The notes: a model not told the origin generated them from the letters alone. A stretch of 64,000 nt of DNA from Marisa cornuarietis (GCA_004794655.1 SMMW01000641.1:186001-250000); one strand, 5' to 3'. Positions 35,785 through 54,732 are shown, counted from the first letter of the stretch. Numbers and translations: made by a program.

Positions 35785-37344
35785 TCCCAGCATCGCCTAG
35801 CTAATTATTAGCAGAAGGTCTATAAAAATCCATAGTGATTTTATTTAAAGTGTGACGAAGCCCCAATCACACAAGCTGAGTTTAGGAAATACTCGTGTGA
35901 ATTCATGAATGTCAACATGGAAGACCCGGGTGTGGAGATCGTGACTGTGATGGTGTTTTCGCTCCACTAGTGTGAAAGCTGATGCCACTGCCGATGGACC
36001 AGCTGTCGAGGGTCTCACGATGAAGATGTCCGGGTGAGCAAGCAGACGATTTGTGCCCACCTTGTGCAACAGCAAGGCACTCGGGTAGGTTGTCGGTTAC
36101 CCCACTCCACTCCCAGGTGCCCCGATATCGGGGCCTTAGTATCACTCACCAAAACAGACTGGAGACTACGGCGACTGGTCATCACAGTTGCCCCTACAGC
36201 TGACCTACAGGAGAAGGAGAGAGGTGAGGTCTGCTACGGGGGGGTAAGACAGGTACAGGTATGTGTGACGCCATCTTTTACAGGTGCGTGGTGCGGCCAA
36301 GTGTTTGACATCGAGCGGCGACACCTGGTGAGCACGGAAATGCGAAAAGTGAGATGCTTTTGGTTCAGAGTTGACTGCAACCACTCGATATACTTGACAC
36401 GATGATTATAATGACTTCAGTAACACTGTAGCCGCCATATTGCACACCGTCAAGAAAAATGTTCTCAATTCATGAAAAATGCAGACATCATGATGCAAGC
36501 AAGGAATTATATACACGATTATTCGAGCTATATTAAAATGTGTCAATTAAAGCTTTTATTTCTATTTATATGTATTATGGGTGCAGGTACAATATACCAA
36601 AAATAAGTAATAGATGACAAAACATTTACATCCAATTATATAACTAAATAAAAACCATAAGCATTTAAATATAACATAATGTAAAGTAATAAAAATTTTA
36701 AACAAAAACAAAATATACAATAAAAATATAAAAATGTAAAATACTCTTGGTTTGATACAAGTCTTTAAGTGTCGCTGGGTTATACGTAGTGGTCTTCCTC
36801 ATCTCAAAAAACAAAAAAACAAAAAAGTTTAATTTTGTTTACAAATTGGATTTGAAAAGAAGAGGTTAAACATTTGATTAAATAAAGAGATTAAGAAGCA
36901 GAATAAATAAACCAATAAACAAATAAAATAGCGAACAAGAAAATTGTTGCTGCAGACACCAGCCTCTATTTTAAGTTTAATTTTACCCTTTAAAAATAAT
37001 ATTTATTTGAATATTTGAAGGAAGTACTGTTTAACAGATTGGTCTTCTAATAAAATATATAATGGTCTGTCACAAGTGCGGGCACTAACTTCAGTCTCAA
37101 TGTCAGGATGGAGCCACCCTACAAGTGGTGGTCAGGACATGTAGCAGCTCTTGTACCCGTCACGGTGCCAGGCGGTCCACCCGATCTTTGTCAGCCAGTG
37201 ACGTACAGCACACGTTTCCATGGCGCCACCCATTGCCCGTGGCGCTAGTGCCGACTCTCGGACACCCTAATAAACTTCTCTGTGGCCACAAGTACCAGAG
37301 GGACACATTATAGAGCCATCGGCAAGTTGTACTTAGCCGTGTTG

Positions 37345-40300
37345 ATGAGACTACAAGCGCCACTGAGCGATATGCCGAGTCTGATGGAGGACTTATCACC
37401 CGCCAGCTCCAGTCATCTGCACAATGCGGAGCAAACCACTGTCTGCAAAGAAAGCTTTGTGACCATGGCAACAGCTTCCTTGGCAGGTGGAACTTCCGAT
37501 CTGATATCCTGGCAGGTAGAAGACAAACAGACATATTTACTGAAGCTTTCTTTCCTCTTCATCAGAAGAAGATGCATGATATACACAATTAGTTTCTTAC
37601 AATAACAATGATATAATATTGCAGATAAACATTGCAGTTATTGCAAAGTATTTTCATATTCATTCTTCTTGTGACACGTAACCAATGAAATATCACAGGA
37701 AACGAGTGAAAAATTAAGTTTATGATGTAAGTAAGGGTATTCTTTCTTTCTTTCGACGATTCTCATTATTTATTTGTTTGTTTTACCAAGCTATTGTTGC
37801 TTTCATACGACAAAGACGATTCCTTGTGCTAATTGTCTCTTGTTGTATATCTGAAGACAATATCTTTTGTTTCCATGTGATGCTACATATACCTTTTACA
37901 CCGAGGTTTATTTTGTGTCGTCTTCATACTTCACCTATCTCTGACACTAGACAGTTGTTCCCATGTGATAGTAAACATGTCTTTAGTCAGGTTGTTGATC
38001 CACTCTCACCAAGTTCTGACATCTTTGTCATCAGACTGTCCAAGTAAAACCATGGTTTCAGTGCCATCTGCTTGTTTCCATGTGCTTTATGCTGCTGTCT
38101 CCATGTGATCAAGTTGCTGTTTTTATGTGATCAGGGTGTCGTTTCCATGTAATCAAACTATTGCTTCCACGCAGTCTAACTGACATTTTCCTGTGCCCAG
38201 GATGTGCGGCTGATAAGACTGGTCATCGCCTTTCTTATAACGGTTCTGCAGCTGTTGCTTGGTATCCCTGGCAACATGCTCAGCGCCCTGGTGTTCTACA
38301 GACAGGGTCTGCGTGAGAGGATCAACCTCTGTCTCTTTGCCCTGGCACTCACTGACCTCGTGGTCAGCCTGTACTACGCCCTCCTCACCATGGAGGAGCA
38401 GCTGCGCGAACTTTTTCTTCTGGACGCTTGGTTCGTGAAAATCCATTTTGTAGGTGAGTAGAAGGCAAGGGGTTAAAGTCAGCCTTGTAAGCGAGTCCAC
38501 CACAGGATTAGTGGGGGTTAATTCAGTGAGTAGGGAGGAGGTAAAGGTCACTTTTGTGGGTGAGTGCACAACAAAACTAAGAAAAAAACCCGTTAAACTG
38601 AAAATCATGTGAACACCATGAGCACAAGGGACCATTTGATCGATACATTATTGGCATAAATTTTATAACTTGCACGAGAATTCGGATTCTAATCCACTCA
38701 AAAGGGGTATTTTCATTTTTCAACTCCTACATCTGCTGATAAACAGCTTGGTGAGGGTGGTGGAGGCTTTGATCACTAGACAACTGAATATCATTAGAGA
38801 CAATTGAGCATCGTTAGTGACAACTAGACATCGTTAGTGACAACTGAACATCGTTAGTGACAACTGAACATCGTTAGTGACAACTGAACATCGTTAGTGA
38901 CAGCTGAACATCGTTAGTGACAGCTGAACATCACTAATAACAACTGGTGACGACACGCACACTGCCAGTGTTGTATGTACAAGACAGCCGACAGCCTGGT
39001 GTTGCCAGATGTACATAGTAAACAGGATAATTTAGTTATAATCGCCAGTAATAGTCGCCACAGACATAACGAAATCACTTCAAGATGGCAGAGTTCGATT
39101 TTTACATATTCATGAATCACAGAGCTTAAGTCAACTGGAAGTTGACAGCAGGTGAGAACAACAAACCCTCAGACAGAAAGACAAAGTAACGAAGCATGAT
39201 TCAAACATGTTTGTCTATAATAAACATATTATATTTAATGCATTTCGTAGCTTGCGTCGGGTTCCTGTGGGCATCTCAGTTCCTGTCGGCTGTGATCGCC
39301 AGTGAGCGGTGTTTCTGTGTCGTCAGTCCCTTCCACGCCAAGAGGCTGCTCAAGACCTCCACCATGGCCGCCATCATCGTCGTCTGCTCCTTTCTCATCC
39401 TCTGTGGATTCTGTGTGGCTGTGCCGGGCAGGTTCTCCGCCGCCAGCGTTGTAGACCCCGTCACCAACACATCAAAGACAAAGTTCTCCGTCACCAGGTA
39501 AGGCGCCAGCAGCCATAGAAGCGAATGTAACAATTATATGAAATAGTCTTGATAGTGCACGGTGTTGTCAAGGGTTGAATGTGCTTACTACCTCCCTTCC
39601 ACCATTACGCATACTTTGTCTAGCGAGTGTCCACAGTACTGTCATAAGGCCTCTATGAGGCAACATGGCAGTCGACTATGTTGTCAAGATGGCCACCTAA
39701 AGGAAACAATGCAATTTTTTTATTGTATAATTAAGTTTTCATAATGAGAGCTTCATTAGGTACTCTCCTAACATCGTCGCCCTTTCAACAGGAATCAGCG
39801 GTTAGTATAGCAACCCTCGTTTGACTTCTTCACCTAGGAAGTTATCGCTACTTACCGCCACCCAGAAAAAGTCGTGAGCTAAAGAGTAGCGTCCCTTTGA
39901 CTAACCGGCTGAAGGTGGCTACCTGCCCACCCCACCAACACACACCTCCCCCCCCAAACCTTATCTTTCATCTTCTTTCTGCCGTTATCAGTGGATTTTC
40001 ATGGATTTTTTCGGGCTGTTGATCTGTGCTTTTCTTTTGCTGCCTGCATCTGTCAAGGATTTGTGAAATACCTGCGCCATCTTGTTTGTGTCGACTAACG
40101 GTCTCTACACACGTATGTGTGAAACTTTCTCTACTTCACTGAACATTTGACACTTTCGCACCACCCAGCCACTTCATTCACTTGCATACATTTTAGGCTG
40201 TGGAACTACTTTTGTCAACAGTGTAGACTGAAACCTCTGATCTCTCGGCACAGCTGTTGTGATGGTGGGACATCTTCATCAGCAATCTGTGTGCATGTCA

Positions 40301-40751
40301 GTCACCAACAGCCACGTGTCTACTTGTCTCTGTTAGGACAGGCATGAACCCTTGTTGTGAGCACTACTCACTCTGTGTCTGCTGAGTCTGGTGTGTGGCA
40401 TGTCGACTAGCTGCACACACAGCTGTACACACTCCCCACCCCCCACCCCCCATGACTGCCCACAACTGTCATCCTCTTGAGTCCGAGTCATTGTGGAATT
40501 CCTGTGTGCATGATTGTGTTCTTGTGCATTGTATTTCTGTCAGTTACAATGTCTCTGTATAACTGTTGGTGGATATGGTTGGTCTGTGTGAGGTGTGCTA
40601 TTCATTTTGATTCTGTCTGTTCATCTTATTTGTTTGTATTTGTGTAAAGCGCATGAAATCTACAACTGAGAAATATAAATCTTATTTATAACCAACATCA
40701 ATAGCATTATTGTCGAACTTTGTTACGTAATGTCTATAGCATAATAGGGTG

Positions 40752-40792
<41 letters not shown>

Positions 40793-42074
40793 ACACACAA
40801 TTTGACTTGGCTTAATATTAAAAGCAGCACCATTTCATTGTGTTGTGTATTTTTCTCTTACTTGTCATCATCCTCACTACCTTAATCATCTCTCAAGACA
40901 TCCCCACCATGACGATGGGTGCCTTTAGTGTCACTGATCTTTATTCTACAAAATCTCGAGGCTCAGATACCGATGATTCTACTATTTAATATTCATGATT
41001 TTGGTTTAGTTTACATGTTTAAAGTTCAGCGCATGGGAACTTTGGAAGTCTTAGTGAGAGCGAGTAGCTCACTCTGATACAAGTTTGTGTAATGCATTCT
41101 TGAGATGTGCTATTTATAGCATAATTACATCCATGCATTCCAAACATTGTCGATCAAGGCAACAGGAATATTTTGCAGTGCATTTTGTTTCCAGTCACTT
41201 TTGTAACTTATGTGACAGCTATCACCATTGTTCGACAGATGTTCCCTCTTCGTGGCATATTTGCTGGTGAGCCAGCAATAAGGGAGGAATTTAAAAAAAG
41301 ATGATTTTGATTGATTTTTGTACGCAATACAAATTACAATATTTTGTACGCGGTTGCAGGAAATGCCTATTTTTTGCCGCCAGAGCTGGAAAAAGAGCAA
41401 AAAATCAGAAGGACTGGACGCATTCCTCTAAAAAATCCTCCTCCCTGTTCTAAAACACGATGTACACATACTTCACGAATTGGTCTTGTAATCTTATTAC
41501 AGAACGACGTTTTCTTTTCTCTCCCAGATATTATTTAGATAACCAGAAAGTGATGGATATCGTTGACGTCTTCGTCTACGCCACTGCATTGCCGTCCATC
41601 TTCTTCATCATCATCGTCGTCACGACAGTCATTGTCGCCCTCAAACTACAGTCCGCTCTGGCGTGGAGGAACTCTCTAGCCACGGCAGAGACAAGGCAGG
41701 TCTCTAAAGATGTGTCCATATCCAAAGCGAGGCTGTCGAGTAAAGAAGTGGCGGTGACCCGGATGTTAATAGGCACGTCACTGGTCTTTATCGTGTGCGC
41801 CATTCCTAACTTGGCCGGTCAGCTGGCCAGCTTCATAGTGCCAGATCTCAGCTACACGGGCAAGTTTTATAATCTGCATTCTCTCATGTGGGCTGTTATA
41901 GGGCTATTCCGCTCGATAAATTCGTCTCTAAACTTCGTCGTGTATTATATCATGAGTTCAAAGCTCAGAGAGACGCTGTACACGTCACTGGGCTGCTGGT
42001 TCACAGGTCACAAGTCTCGTCCAGACACTAGCGGTGATATCGTCTCCTCACATCTTAACAAATCTCTGGCATGA
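37345..42074 (+). CDS. Class A GPCR 1, candidate chemosensory receptor type
   Basis: Seven-helix receptor of the plasma membrane. Exons 37345-37515, 38201-38453, 39251-39497 and 41528-42074 join in phases 0, 1, 2 to 405 aa. The start is the first in-frame ATG after an upstream stop; Met10 or Met14 are alternatives. Exon 1 encodes the extracellular N-terminus ending SDLISWQ; exon 2 TM1 (LGIPGNMLSALVF, Asn82) and TM2 (LALTD, Asp109); exon 3 TM3-TM4 with Glu160-Arg161-Cys162 in place of DRY; exon 4 TM5-TM7, FIVCAIP in TM6 (Pro317) and NFVVYY (359-364) in place of NPxxY. The extracellular face lacks the usual TM3-ECL2 cysteine pair. RQGLRERINLCL and the NSSLN..YYIMSSKLRE end resemble gastropod candidate chemosensory receptors; the ligand is unknown. 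A peptide or other small-ligand receptor is possible. Confidence 0.88.
38796..38940. repeat. 20-bp minisatellite, GPCR 1 intron 2
   Basis: About seven copies of CAACTGAACATCGTTAGTGA, the outer ones diverged. Confidence 0.93.
40757..40800. repeat. (CA)n microsatellite, GPCR 1 intron 3
   Basis: CA dinucleotide run with one CT interruption, within the 2-kb last intron, which otherwise shows nothing recognisable. Confidence 0.95.
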
Positions 42075-43366
42075 GGTCTTACAATACTCGGCGGTACAAG
42101 AAGTATCTGGTGTAACGGTTTCTACATCTACTTCGTGGTATATACAGTATCTGATATTCAACTTTCTATATTAACTCTCTCGTAAAAGTAGCATTTGAAA
42201 TGACACGTACAGCGCGTGCACTTAATTACAGTATGATTAACATTACTTGCTAAAAATCCTGAGAAAGACCAGGCACGTGAAGAGAACAAGTCACGTGATG
42301 AGATGTTGAAGATAAATATTGTTTTACAACAGGCCACCGACTTCAGAGGTTTTTTTCCCAAGTCAGGGCAGATTTTACATGTGTATACAGATTTAGAGTA
42401 AAATACTTGTTATCTCGAAGTCTGTGTTACCCATGGTGCACCTGACATCAGTGACTATACTAATAATAACAACCACATTGTAATCCTAATAATCTCCATG
42501 AGCACAAAGCGGTCTGTCTTCCCTAGCAGTACACAATGACACAAATGCACGTGTCCCCTGGTGAAGGAGGTGGGTCCCATATACAGTTCATGAGACACAT
42601 GTCTTTTCTGCATTTTGTGCTTGCTAGGGTTGTGAAGACCGTGTCTTCATGCTACTTCTGCTTTTTTGCACAAAGGCAAAACTCCAATTAAAACAAATAT
42701 TTAAAGATGGATAGTTCCACCTTCAAGGCATTTTTTCGGCAATAAACAGATGATTGAGCAATAGTTCATTATAAAATAGTTCACAAATATCTCTATAAAA
42801 TTCTACAAGTCTACAGTATTTCTCTGTTTAATCTTCGTGCATCTTGTGAACTTTTGTCAGGTAATCACAACGAATGTTCTTGAGGCTGCTCCTGTGTCTC
42901 TTAGACTATGATACCAATACAGACGCAGTTTTATCAATCATTATTAGGAAATCATTGTGTCTGCCGAAGATAACATTAGAACATTACATGGAATGTCAAG
43001 ACAGGCTAAGAAGAACTTACACATCTACACTCAATGCCTCTTTCTCTGTTTGTAATTATTTACACTGGAAAGTTCTCTAAAAATATCAAAAGACTGGCAT
43101 AAAAACAAAAACCAAATTATGAAACCCATTCTACTCTGGAGATGGGTTTGTGGGGCGTGGATCACGTTTCATAAATGAGAAATGTTTTGGTGTGAATCGT
43201 GTGATTATTACATGTGACTATATTGACAGTATTCAGGGGCTTCGTGACCCCGTGACCCCTAATAGTCAGTAAAGTTCAGGTGAAGGCCGCCGTTGACAAA
43301 GTCTGAAGACAGTTTTCGGTCGTCTGCATCGTTTTGTAGACTTTTTCTCGGATTTTTCGGTGTCTG

Positions 43367-43784
43367 GTCACTTATTCCCCGACACTTAATCCCCTGGACC
43401 TTTAATCCCTAGGCACTTAATCCCCAGACACTTAATCCTTTATACAACATTGTACAGCGATATGAGGCACTGGATCGTCTTCTGTACCTCCGATCATTAG
43501 CTTACCTGTCATATTGATTAACAACAATTACCTCACCAACACTTACGAACAATTTTCATATCATATTGTTGAAGAACATTGAATTTAATAGCTCACATGA
43601 ACTTTGTAATGAAATGACTTTGAAGTTAATAACATGAATTAAATATTGTTAAAGTATTTAAATATTTATTTTAATTGTCAAAGTTATTAGAATTATTTGA
43701 ATTTGAATTACATTTTTGACTGACTTCATAACTTTTATAGTTGAAATTTCCTTTTTAGGATTAAGTGTTTGGAGATTAAGTGAC
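43367..43784. mobile_element. MITE-like element with CACTTAATCC end repeats
   Basis: The left end has four spaced copies of CACTTAATCCCC-like sequence (43368-43436). The right end (43758-43784) has GGATTAAGTGTTTGGAGATT + AAGTGAC, the inverse of two such copies. The interior of about 320 bp is very AT-rich and has no transposase. No clear target duplication was found. Terminal arrays of short inverted subrepeats suggest a non-autonomous DNA element whose superfamily I cannot name. Confidence 0.6.
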
Positions 43785-44835
43785 TGGGAAACGGATTTTT
43801 ACTAGCGTTAAGTTCTCGATGGTGGTTTAGTGGAAACAATGAAATGCTAGCTCCCATTTCTGATGGAAAGTCTATAGTTCATTGAAGATGTGCAGAAGGA
43901 ACACGATTTTTCAGTGGTCGAAAGTCACCGAGATGTTTACAACTGTTATTGTGACCTTAAGGCTATCACATCCTACTCTTGTGGTAGAACTGAACTTGCA
44001 ACACAAAAAGTATGGGATGATGCAGGAAGATTACACCGATAGTACTGTGAAAAAAGTTTGGATGAAAAAATGTCTCTGACACAGATTTGTATCTCGTCAT
44101 TTATGCCATAGTTTGAGAGGGACTTGAGGGACTGCCTCTACAAAACAGAAATACAGAGAAAACGAAACTCTCTAAAGCTTAGTTAACAGGATGTATCAAA
44201 CAGGAAAAAATGGCCATCAGAACCGCGATATATATATATATATATATGTGTGTTTGTACAGAAGGCTGTTTGCGAGCTCTGGTGATATTTTGAGTGGCCA
44301 TAAAATTGTTGAGCTTAAGCACGTGCACACTCATGTCAATAATTCACGGAGATCCTTTAATCAGTTCTCCAACCAAACATTCAGCAGATTTGCTATTGTT
44401 CATGACTAAGGGAGAAAGCTGAGCTCAACGAGACCAGAAGCTGGGGCGGAGGGATACTTTGAAGATGTATAAACAAAGACAACAGGTTGTGTGGACCATA
44501 ACAAACCAGCATTCCTAATGTCTGACTATAGTGATTCCTGTCCGAGAAAGTTTCTAGATATATATTACAAACAATAATTAAAAGGCGAAACTTATGTGAT
44601 GCTTACCAAAGCAGTGCAATCACAGGAATCATGAATGCGCTTACTTGTCCTATAAATGTTATTCTTGTCCATATTATGATACTACCGAAACTGAACAGCA
44701 TTTATCGTGTTTACACAGAGATATAATATTTAGAAGATGAGACAATTTTGTAGCTAGAAATTTAAAAAGTACAACTCTTCCTTTTTCATTCAGAATACTC
44801 TGTGTATGGGTGAACAAAGGAAGTAACTGGGACTA

Positions 44836-44866
44836 GTGGAGATCGAACTTGGGCCTACAGCCTGTT
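44836..44866 (-). mobile_element. tRNA-derived SINE scrap
   Basis: On the minus strand AAGTTCGATCTCCACTAG matches a pol III B box. The A-box part is not clear, so this is only a fragment. Confidence 0.35.
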
Positions 44867-45939
44867 AGCGAGGCTCGTGGTTCTGTGTTAGGTTCCATCT
44901 TCAACATGAAATTTAAGAGGGTACGTGCACATAAAAATAAGAAAAAATAAGGAAAATAACCCATAATTATGCAATATACCCATATTTACATATTACGAGA
45001 AGCTATTTACAATTTAGTGATAATTTTCATGGTATGATAATTGTATGTTGACCTTTGAATAATTTAAATTCAGCAAATGTGTTAGCTGGACTGACTGACA
45101 AACAATTCAACTATTCTCTAACTATTCAGTTCACCTTTCGACAAACTTCTTTTTTCAAGTCTATAATTAGAGTTTTGTCAAGCCTATGCAAATGTTCCAT
45201 GTGCTGTATTTATCTAAGTGTAGGTATTACTATTGAAAGTGGTAAAGTGAAAAGAGGAGGAGTTTATGTTAATTTTGTCACGTGTTTCACACTCTATCGC
45301 TCTTTCTCACTTTTTGTGCTGTCAGCACAATTCACAGCCACACATTAATCGCACTATTGATAGTTACAAAACAGTAAATATGCAAATGACTAATTATATC
45401 CCGCTCTGCAAGTAGCAGCAGACAGCAGTCGTATGACTTAAAACGGAAGTCCACGTCATCAAAACTATTTTTAGCAACACCCGACCTCCGCCATCAAATC
45501 GTTCTCCGAAGCACGGAAATCCGTCCATACCTGAGAGACTGAGGTGACAAGCAAATGCGCTGTGAGCAAGAAGAAAATATTTGTCAATGATAGCAAAGTT
45601 TGTGTTATTTACAGGGGACAGCACTTCTGTCCCTTGAAACTTTTGTGCGATCTCCCAACTACTATTCTGCCTACCGTGTCTGATGTGTCCGTGGCTGTGT
45701 GACTACGTGACTACGTGAAGGTGCCTGGTATATTAGATGCTAACATTTTAGTCACTGCATCATGATAAATGATTTTTATGATAAATGTGTGTAAATGTTG
45801 GGATTCGTCAACTTCAGCAGGTAGAGATTTCACGAGTACAGTGAAGTACACGTGGCTGTGATGATGGTGAGAGGATGTGGTGATGATGGCAATCATAATG
45901 ATGACGGCAACGATATCTCAGAACATGTTATTTTGAACG

Positions 45940-46455
45940 ACATCTCTACACATGTTATCACAACACATGATATCACCAATGGCATCTCTACACATGTTAT
46001 CACAACACAAGATATCACCAACGGCATCTCTACACATGTTATCACAACACACGATATCACCAACGGCATCTCTACACGTTGTAATCAACGACATATTTAC
46101 GCATGTTATAAAAAACAACATCTTTACACATGTTACTCCCCACGACATCTCACCAACGGCATCTCTACTCATGGTATCACAACACATGTTATCACCAACG
46201 ACATCTCTACTCATGGTATCACAACACATGTTATCACCAACGACATCTCTACTCATGGTATCACAACGCATGTTATCACCAACGACATCTCTGCTCATGG
46301 TATCACAACACATGTTATCACCAACGACATCTCTGCTCATGGTATCACAACACATGTTATCACCAACGACATCTCTACTCATGGTATCACAACACATGTT
46401 ATCACCAACGACATCTCTGCTCATGGTATCACAACACATGTTATCACCAACACAA
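45940..46455. repeat. 42-bp minisatellite
   Basis: About twelve copies of ACATCTCTACTCATGGTATC + ACAACACATGTTATCACCAACG; the left third has shortened or altered units. The 42-bp period gives 186-216-codon open frames on both strands (ITTHVITND repeats), which are not taken as genes. Confidence 0.95.
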
Positions 46456-47804
46456 ATCACATCGAGACAATTAAACAGACGCCAGCCAGTGCCAGTCTCT
46501 GATGGCCGATAAGTTCTTTGATGTTCCCCGCGGTGAGCACACAGAGTACAAATTATAGGGGAAACCAATTTTCAATCCTTTGAAAGGTTTTCAAGATCTT
46601 TGTCTGTCAGACCTTGACATTTCTTTAACTTTTCGGAGGCAGATTATGAAAGTGTACTGTTTTGAAGGTATGAAGTCTAGACTGTTTGTTATTATTCAAC
46701 GTGTTGGTGACTCTTGTAACTACGATTGACATACTGTTATGCTCTCTGATATTGTTTGTCTCATTGTTTTTTTAGAATGATACACACATGTTTAATACTG
46801 CCTGGTCTGGTTTGATGGATAAAGGCTCATCCTCCATTGTGCCTTTTCTAGGGACTTCTTGACGAGAGCTTATGTGTTGTTCAATAAAGCCTCATCATTG
46901 AGCTTTGAGTTTTTGATGTTACCAGTCGAGGATTATTGTAAGCAAGCAAAGACATCTTCAATAATAAAAACAAATAAAAAACAATGCTAGGCAATAATAA
47001 CAAAGAAAACAAAAAGATCAAGAAGTAATAGCCTGAGCATGAACTTTCAGCTTACGAGAAACAGGTTACCTGGACTTTTGCTTCATATGAGAAAGCTTAC
47101 CTGACGAACTTTCGCGAGAATGGAATCAGTCGAACTCACTCTTACTCTTTCTTAAACACAAGAAACACGGAGAAAATGAACAGAGGAATACGAGAAAACA
47201 AATGATAAACGTCTGAGTAATTATTTTGATTTCAGATAACTCAGTCTCTATATGCCTATTAGTGCTTTTAAACACACCAGCAAAACTACAAAATAAAATA
47301 AGACCAAATGGGCCACAAAATACAGGGTTCTGCTCATTTTTAGATGGTAAATAGAATTTATTTTGCCTTCCAAACATTCACGAGAACAAATAAGAACGCG
47401 CCTCAACAATTTACTAGTAAGAATGTAAAAGGTCGATAAACTTGAATGGAAAGCGTCCGTTCTTGAAAGTAATCTTCATGGCATAAAGAATATTTGTATT
47501 TTGTGGATAAACAAGGCGAGCAAATCAAATTATTGGTTGCCATGGAGATGGAACCATCTTTAAAGAACGTGACACCAAAGGACCTCCAGAGAGTTTGTCT
47601 CTCGTAAGTAGAATGGCAGAGCAAATATCACAGGATGTCGGCGAAGTACCCTCTGCTGCAGCCCCGGACAGAGTAGCGAGGGCTGTGAACTGTTTACCCT
47701 CACCCTCCTCGGTCTCGACGACGAAAGAAAACAACGCTGCCGTGAGGAATACAAGGAGAAATAAAGTTAAATTTGGAAAGCAATTAAACTGATAACAACA
47801 CCCG

Positions 47805-47806
<2 letters not shown>

Positions 47807-47882
<76 letters not shown>
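47807..47882. repeat. (CA)n microsatellite
   Basis: Uninterrupted CA run of about 76 bp. Confidence 0.98.
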
Positions 47883-47886
<4 letters not shown>

Positions 47887-48077
47887 TGCTGGGATGTTCG
47901 GCAGTAGAAAAAAGACAGACGAAAATGAGAAGAGAAAGCTGATAATATTGATGTTGATGACGTGGAGGAGGAAGAGCAAGATCAGACTAGTCAGTTTTAC
48001 GCAGTTTCTGTAATATATCGAATAATTTCCCCTCCTTTCAATTCACAAAAGACTAGACACTAAAGCCTCCTAAATCT

Positions 48078-48233
48078 CAACAAACGATCAAAACACTAAA
48101 CTGAGGTCACATCACACGATCACAGCACTAAACTGAGGTCACATCACACGATCACAGCACTAAACTGAGGTCACATCACACGATCACAGCACTAAACTGA
48201 GGTCACATCTCACGATCAAAACACTAAACAACT
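48078..48233. repeat. 32-bp minisatellite
   Basis: Four to five copies of CTGAGGTCACATCACACGAT + CACAGCACTAAA. Confidence 0.93.
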
Positions 48234-48940
48234 GTGGCGACAACCATCATTAGAATCACTGAGGTGTATGCCTCCTAAGAGCTAAAGAACATGCTGCTGG
48301 TCGTTGGGTTGTCGCTGGACGTTGTGTTGTCGTTGCTGTTTGTGTTGCTGCTGTATAGACAATGAAGACTGGGGTGAAGAGATGGTGACAGAGACCTGAC
48401 GATGATGACCTACCAGTACGGGTTAAAGAGATTTAAGAGCTTATCAAACACAAGCAGGGGACGGGAAATGCTCAAAGCCAAACACTATTTTATAAACCAA
48501 ATCAACACTTAAACAAATCAAACAGCAGGAACGGAAATTAGCAAAAAATTGTTGTTTTTATTTTGGAAACAAATAAAAGTATATTTGTCAAGGGGTGTGT
48601 CGCTGAGGTTCTTACAAAGAAAGGGTGTGTTTATCCCGCTGTTAACTCAGGGTAGGCTTTTATTTCGTGTTTTCTGAAAATCTGAAAAGCAGGAAAATGA
48701 AGAGAGGGGGTGATGTTGCCCTTGGCGAAACTGACAAAGTAGTCGGAAAGATCATTATGGGGAAGAGACAAGACAAACTTTTCAGTTCTGCTGTGGTGGT
48801 TGTAGGTGTGTATATAACAGAGTCTCTCAGTCCAACACTCATCATTTCTAAGACAGTCTTTCTAAGACATTTCTACTTCACCTGGGCCGTGAAGAAAAAA
48901 GAGTTTTGGTATGTGCATGTTATTACATTCGCACGGATAT

Positions 48941-48941
<1 letters not shown>

Positions 48942-49005
<64 letters not shown>
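48942..49005. repeat. (GT)n microsatellite
   Basis: Uninterrupted GT run of about 64 bp, roughly 380 bp before the GPCR 2 start codon. Confidence 0.98.
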
Positions 49006-49010
<5 letters not shown>

Positions 49011-49380
49011 CAAAAAAAAAGCATATCTCGTTCCATTTTCTTTTTTATGCTGAGAACACAAACAAGTGGAGAGTAAAATGCGTTTAGCGGTCTGATAAAA
49101 ATCCTGTGACACATCTGGTAATCTGTTCTTCAAGAATTGCAAGCTACATGACTTTCTGAAGCTGTTAGAGGATGTAACTGTCACATGTCCGCAGATCTTA
49201 TCTGTAATAGTGAGTTATCATCACATAACATCGCCATAAACTACTGAGGATGTAAATCTGTACTTTGTGTGCACAGCTGTGTCGAGTCTTCAACAGATCA
49301 CATCATCAGACTAATTAGTGAGATCACAATTTGTATGTCACCACATCGGGACTGTCAGGACAGACAGGGCTTCCGGTCTG

Positions 49381-54153
<4,773 letters not shown>

Positions 54154-54183
<30 letters not shown>

Positions 54184-54403
54184 TAGGTACTCACACAATG
54201 TAAGATAGTAGGTACTCACACAATGTAAGATAGTAGGTACTCACACAATGTAAGATAGTAGGTACTCACACAATGTAAGATAGTAGGTACTCACACAATG
54301 TAAGATAGTAGGTACTCACACAATGTAAGATAGTAGGTACTCACACAATGTAAGATAGTAGGTACTCACACAATGTAAGATAGTAGGTACTCACACAATG
54401 TAA
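54154..54403. repeat. 25-bp minisatellite over the GPCR 2 stop codon
   Basis: Exactly ten copies of GATAGTAGGTACTCACACAA + TGTAA. The first unit and the start of the second encode the last nine residues and stop of GPCR 2; the rest lie in the 3' UTR. Confidence 0.97.
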
Positions 54404-54597
54404 GTCTCTTGCTTAAGGCTTCGTCACAACATTTGTCCCTAAATCGTTAAAAGAGATGAAGTAAAACTTAATCAATGACAGCCTGGCGGTCTGAGGTCGA
54501 ATTATCTTCTGTCTGCAAGTAAAATGTTTACGTGTCTGATCCCTCCAGTCTCAGCAATACTTTAGTCTTAACGTGCGAGTGAGAAGCTAGCTCTCTA

Positions 54598-54600
54598 ATG

Positions 54601-54643
<43 letters not shown>

Positions 54644-54652
54644 CAACAACAA
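54598..54652. repeat. (AAT)n/(AAC)n microsatellite
   Basis: AAT run that turns into AAC at its right end. Confidence 0.96.
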
Positions 54653-54732
54653 CTGTGACATAGATTTCTGGTTTCACTCATTGGTAATGTGTCTAGCGGT
54701 TTAGCAAGGTGTGAATAACCTTGATCCGCACA

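Larger units (their letters stand above)
33684..37344. other. Intergenic, satellites and AT-rich DNA
   Basis: No gene recognised. Contains a 20-24-bp repeat at 34150-34398, a (CAGA)n tract at 35688-35782 and a very AT-rich stretch at about 36480-37060. Confidence 0.5.
42075..49380. other. Spacer between GPCR 1 and GPCR 2
   Basis: No coding gene recognised in 7.3 kb. It contains a MITE-like element (43367-43784), a TA run (44229-44248), a tRNA-like SINE scrap (about 44840-44862), a 42-bp minisatellite (45940-46455), long CA/GT tracts and a 32-bp minisatellite (48078-48233), listed separately. Confidence 0.5.

Noticed and set aside
38153..38635. 160-codon minus-strand frame, repeated at 51682-52005
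   Set aside because: Antisense shadow of GPCR exon 2; it is conserved only because the sense exon is.
45852..46568. Open frames of 186-216 codons on both strands (ITTHVITND repeats)
   Set aside because: Artefact of the 42-bp minisatellite.
47807..49005. Tandem repeats with regular spacing that could suggest a CRISPR-like array elsewhere in the window
   Set aside because: All arrays are direct head-to-tail satellites without unique spacers, and the genes around them are eukaryotic.
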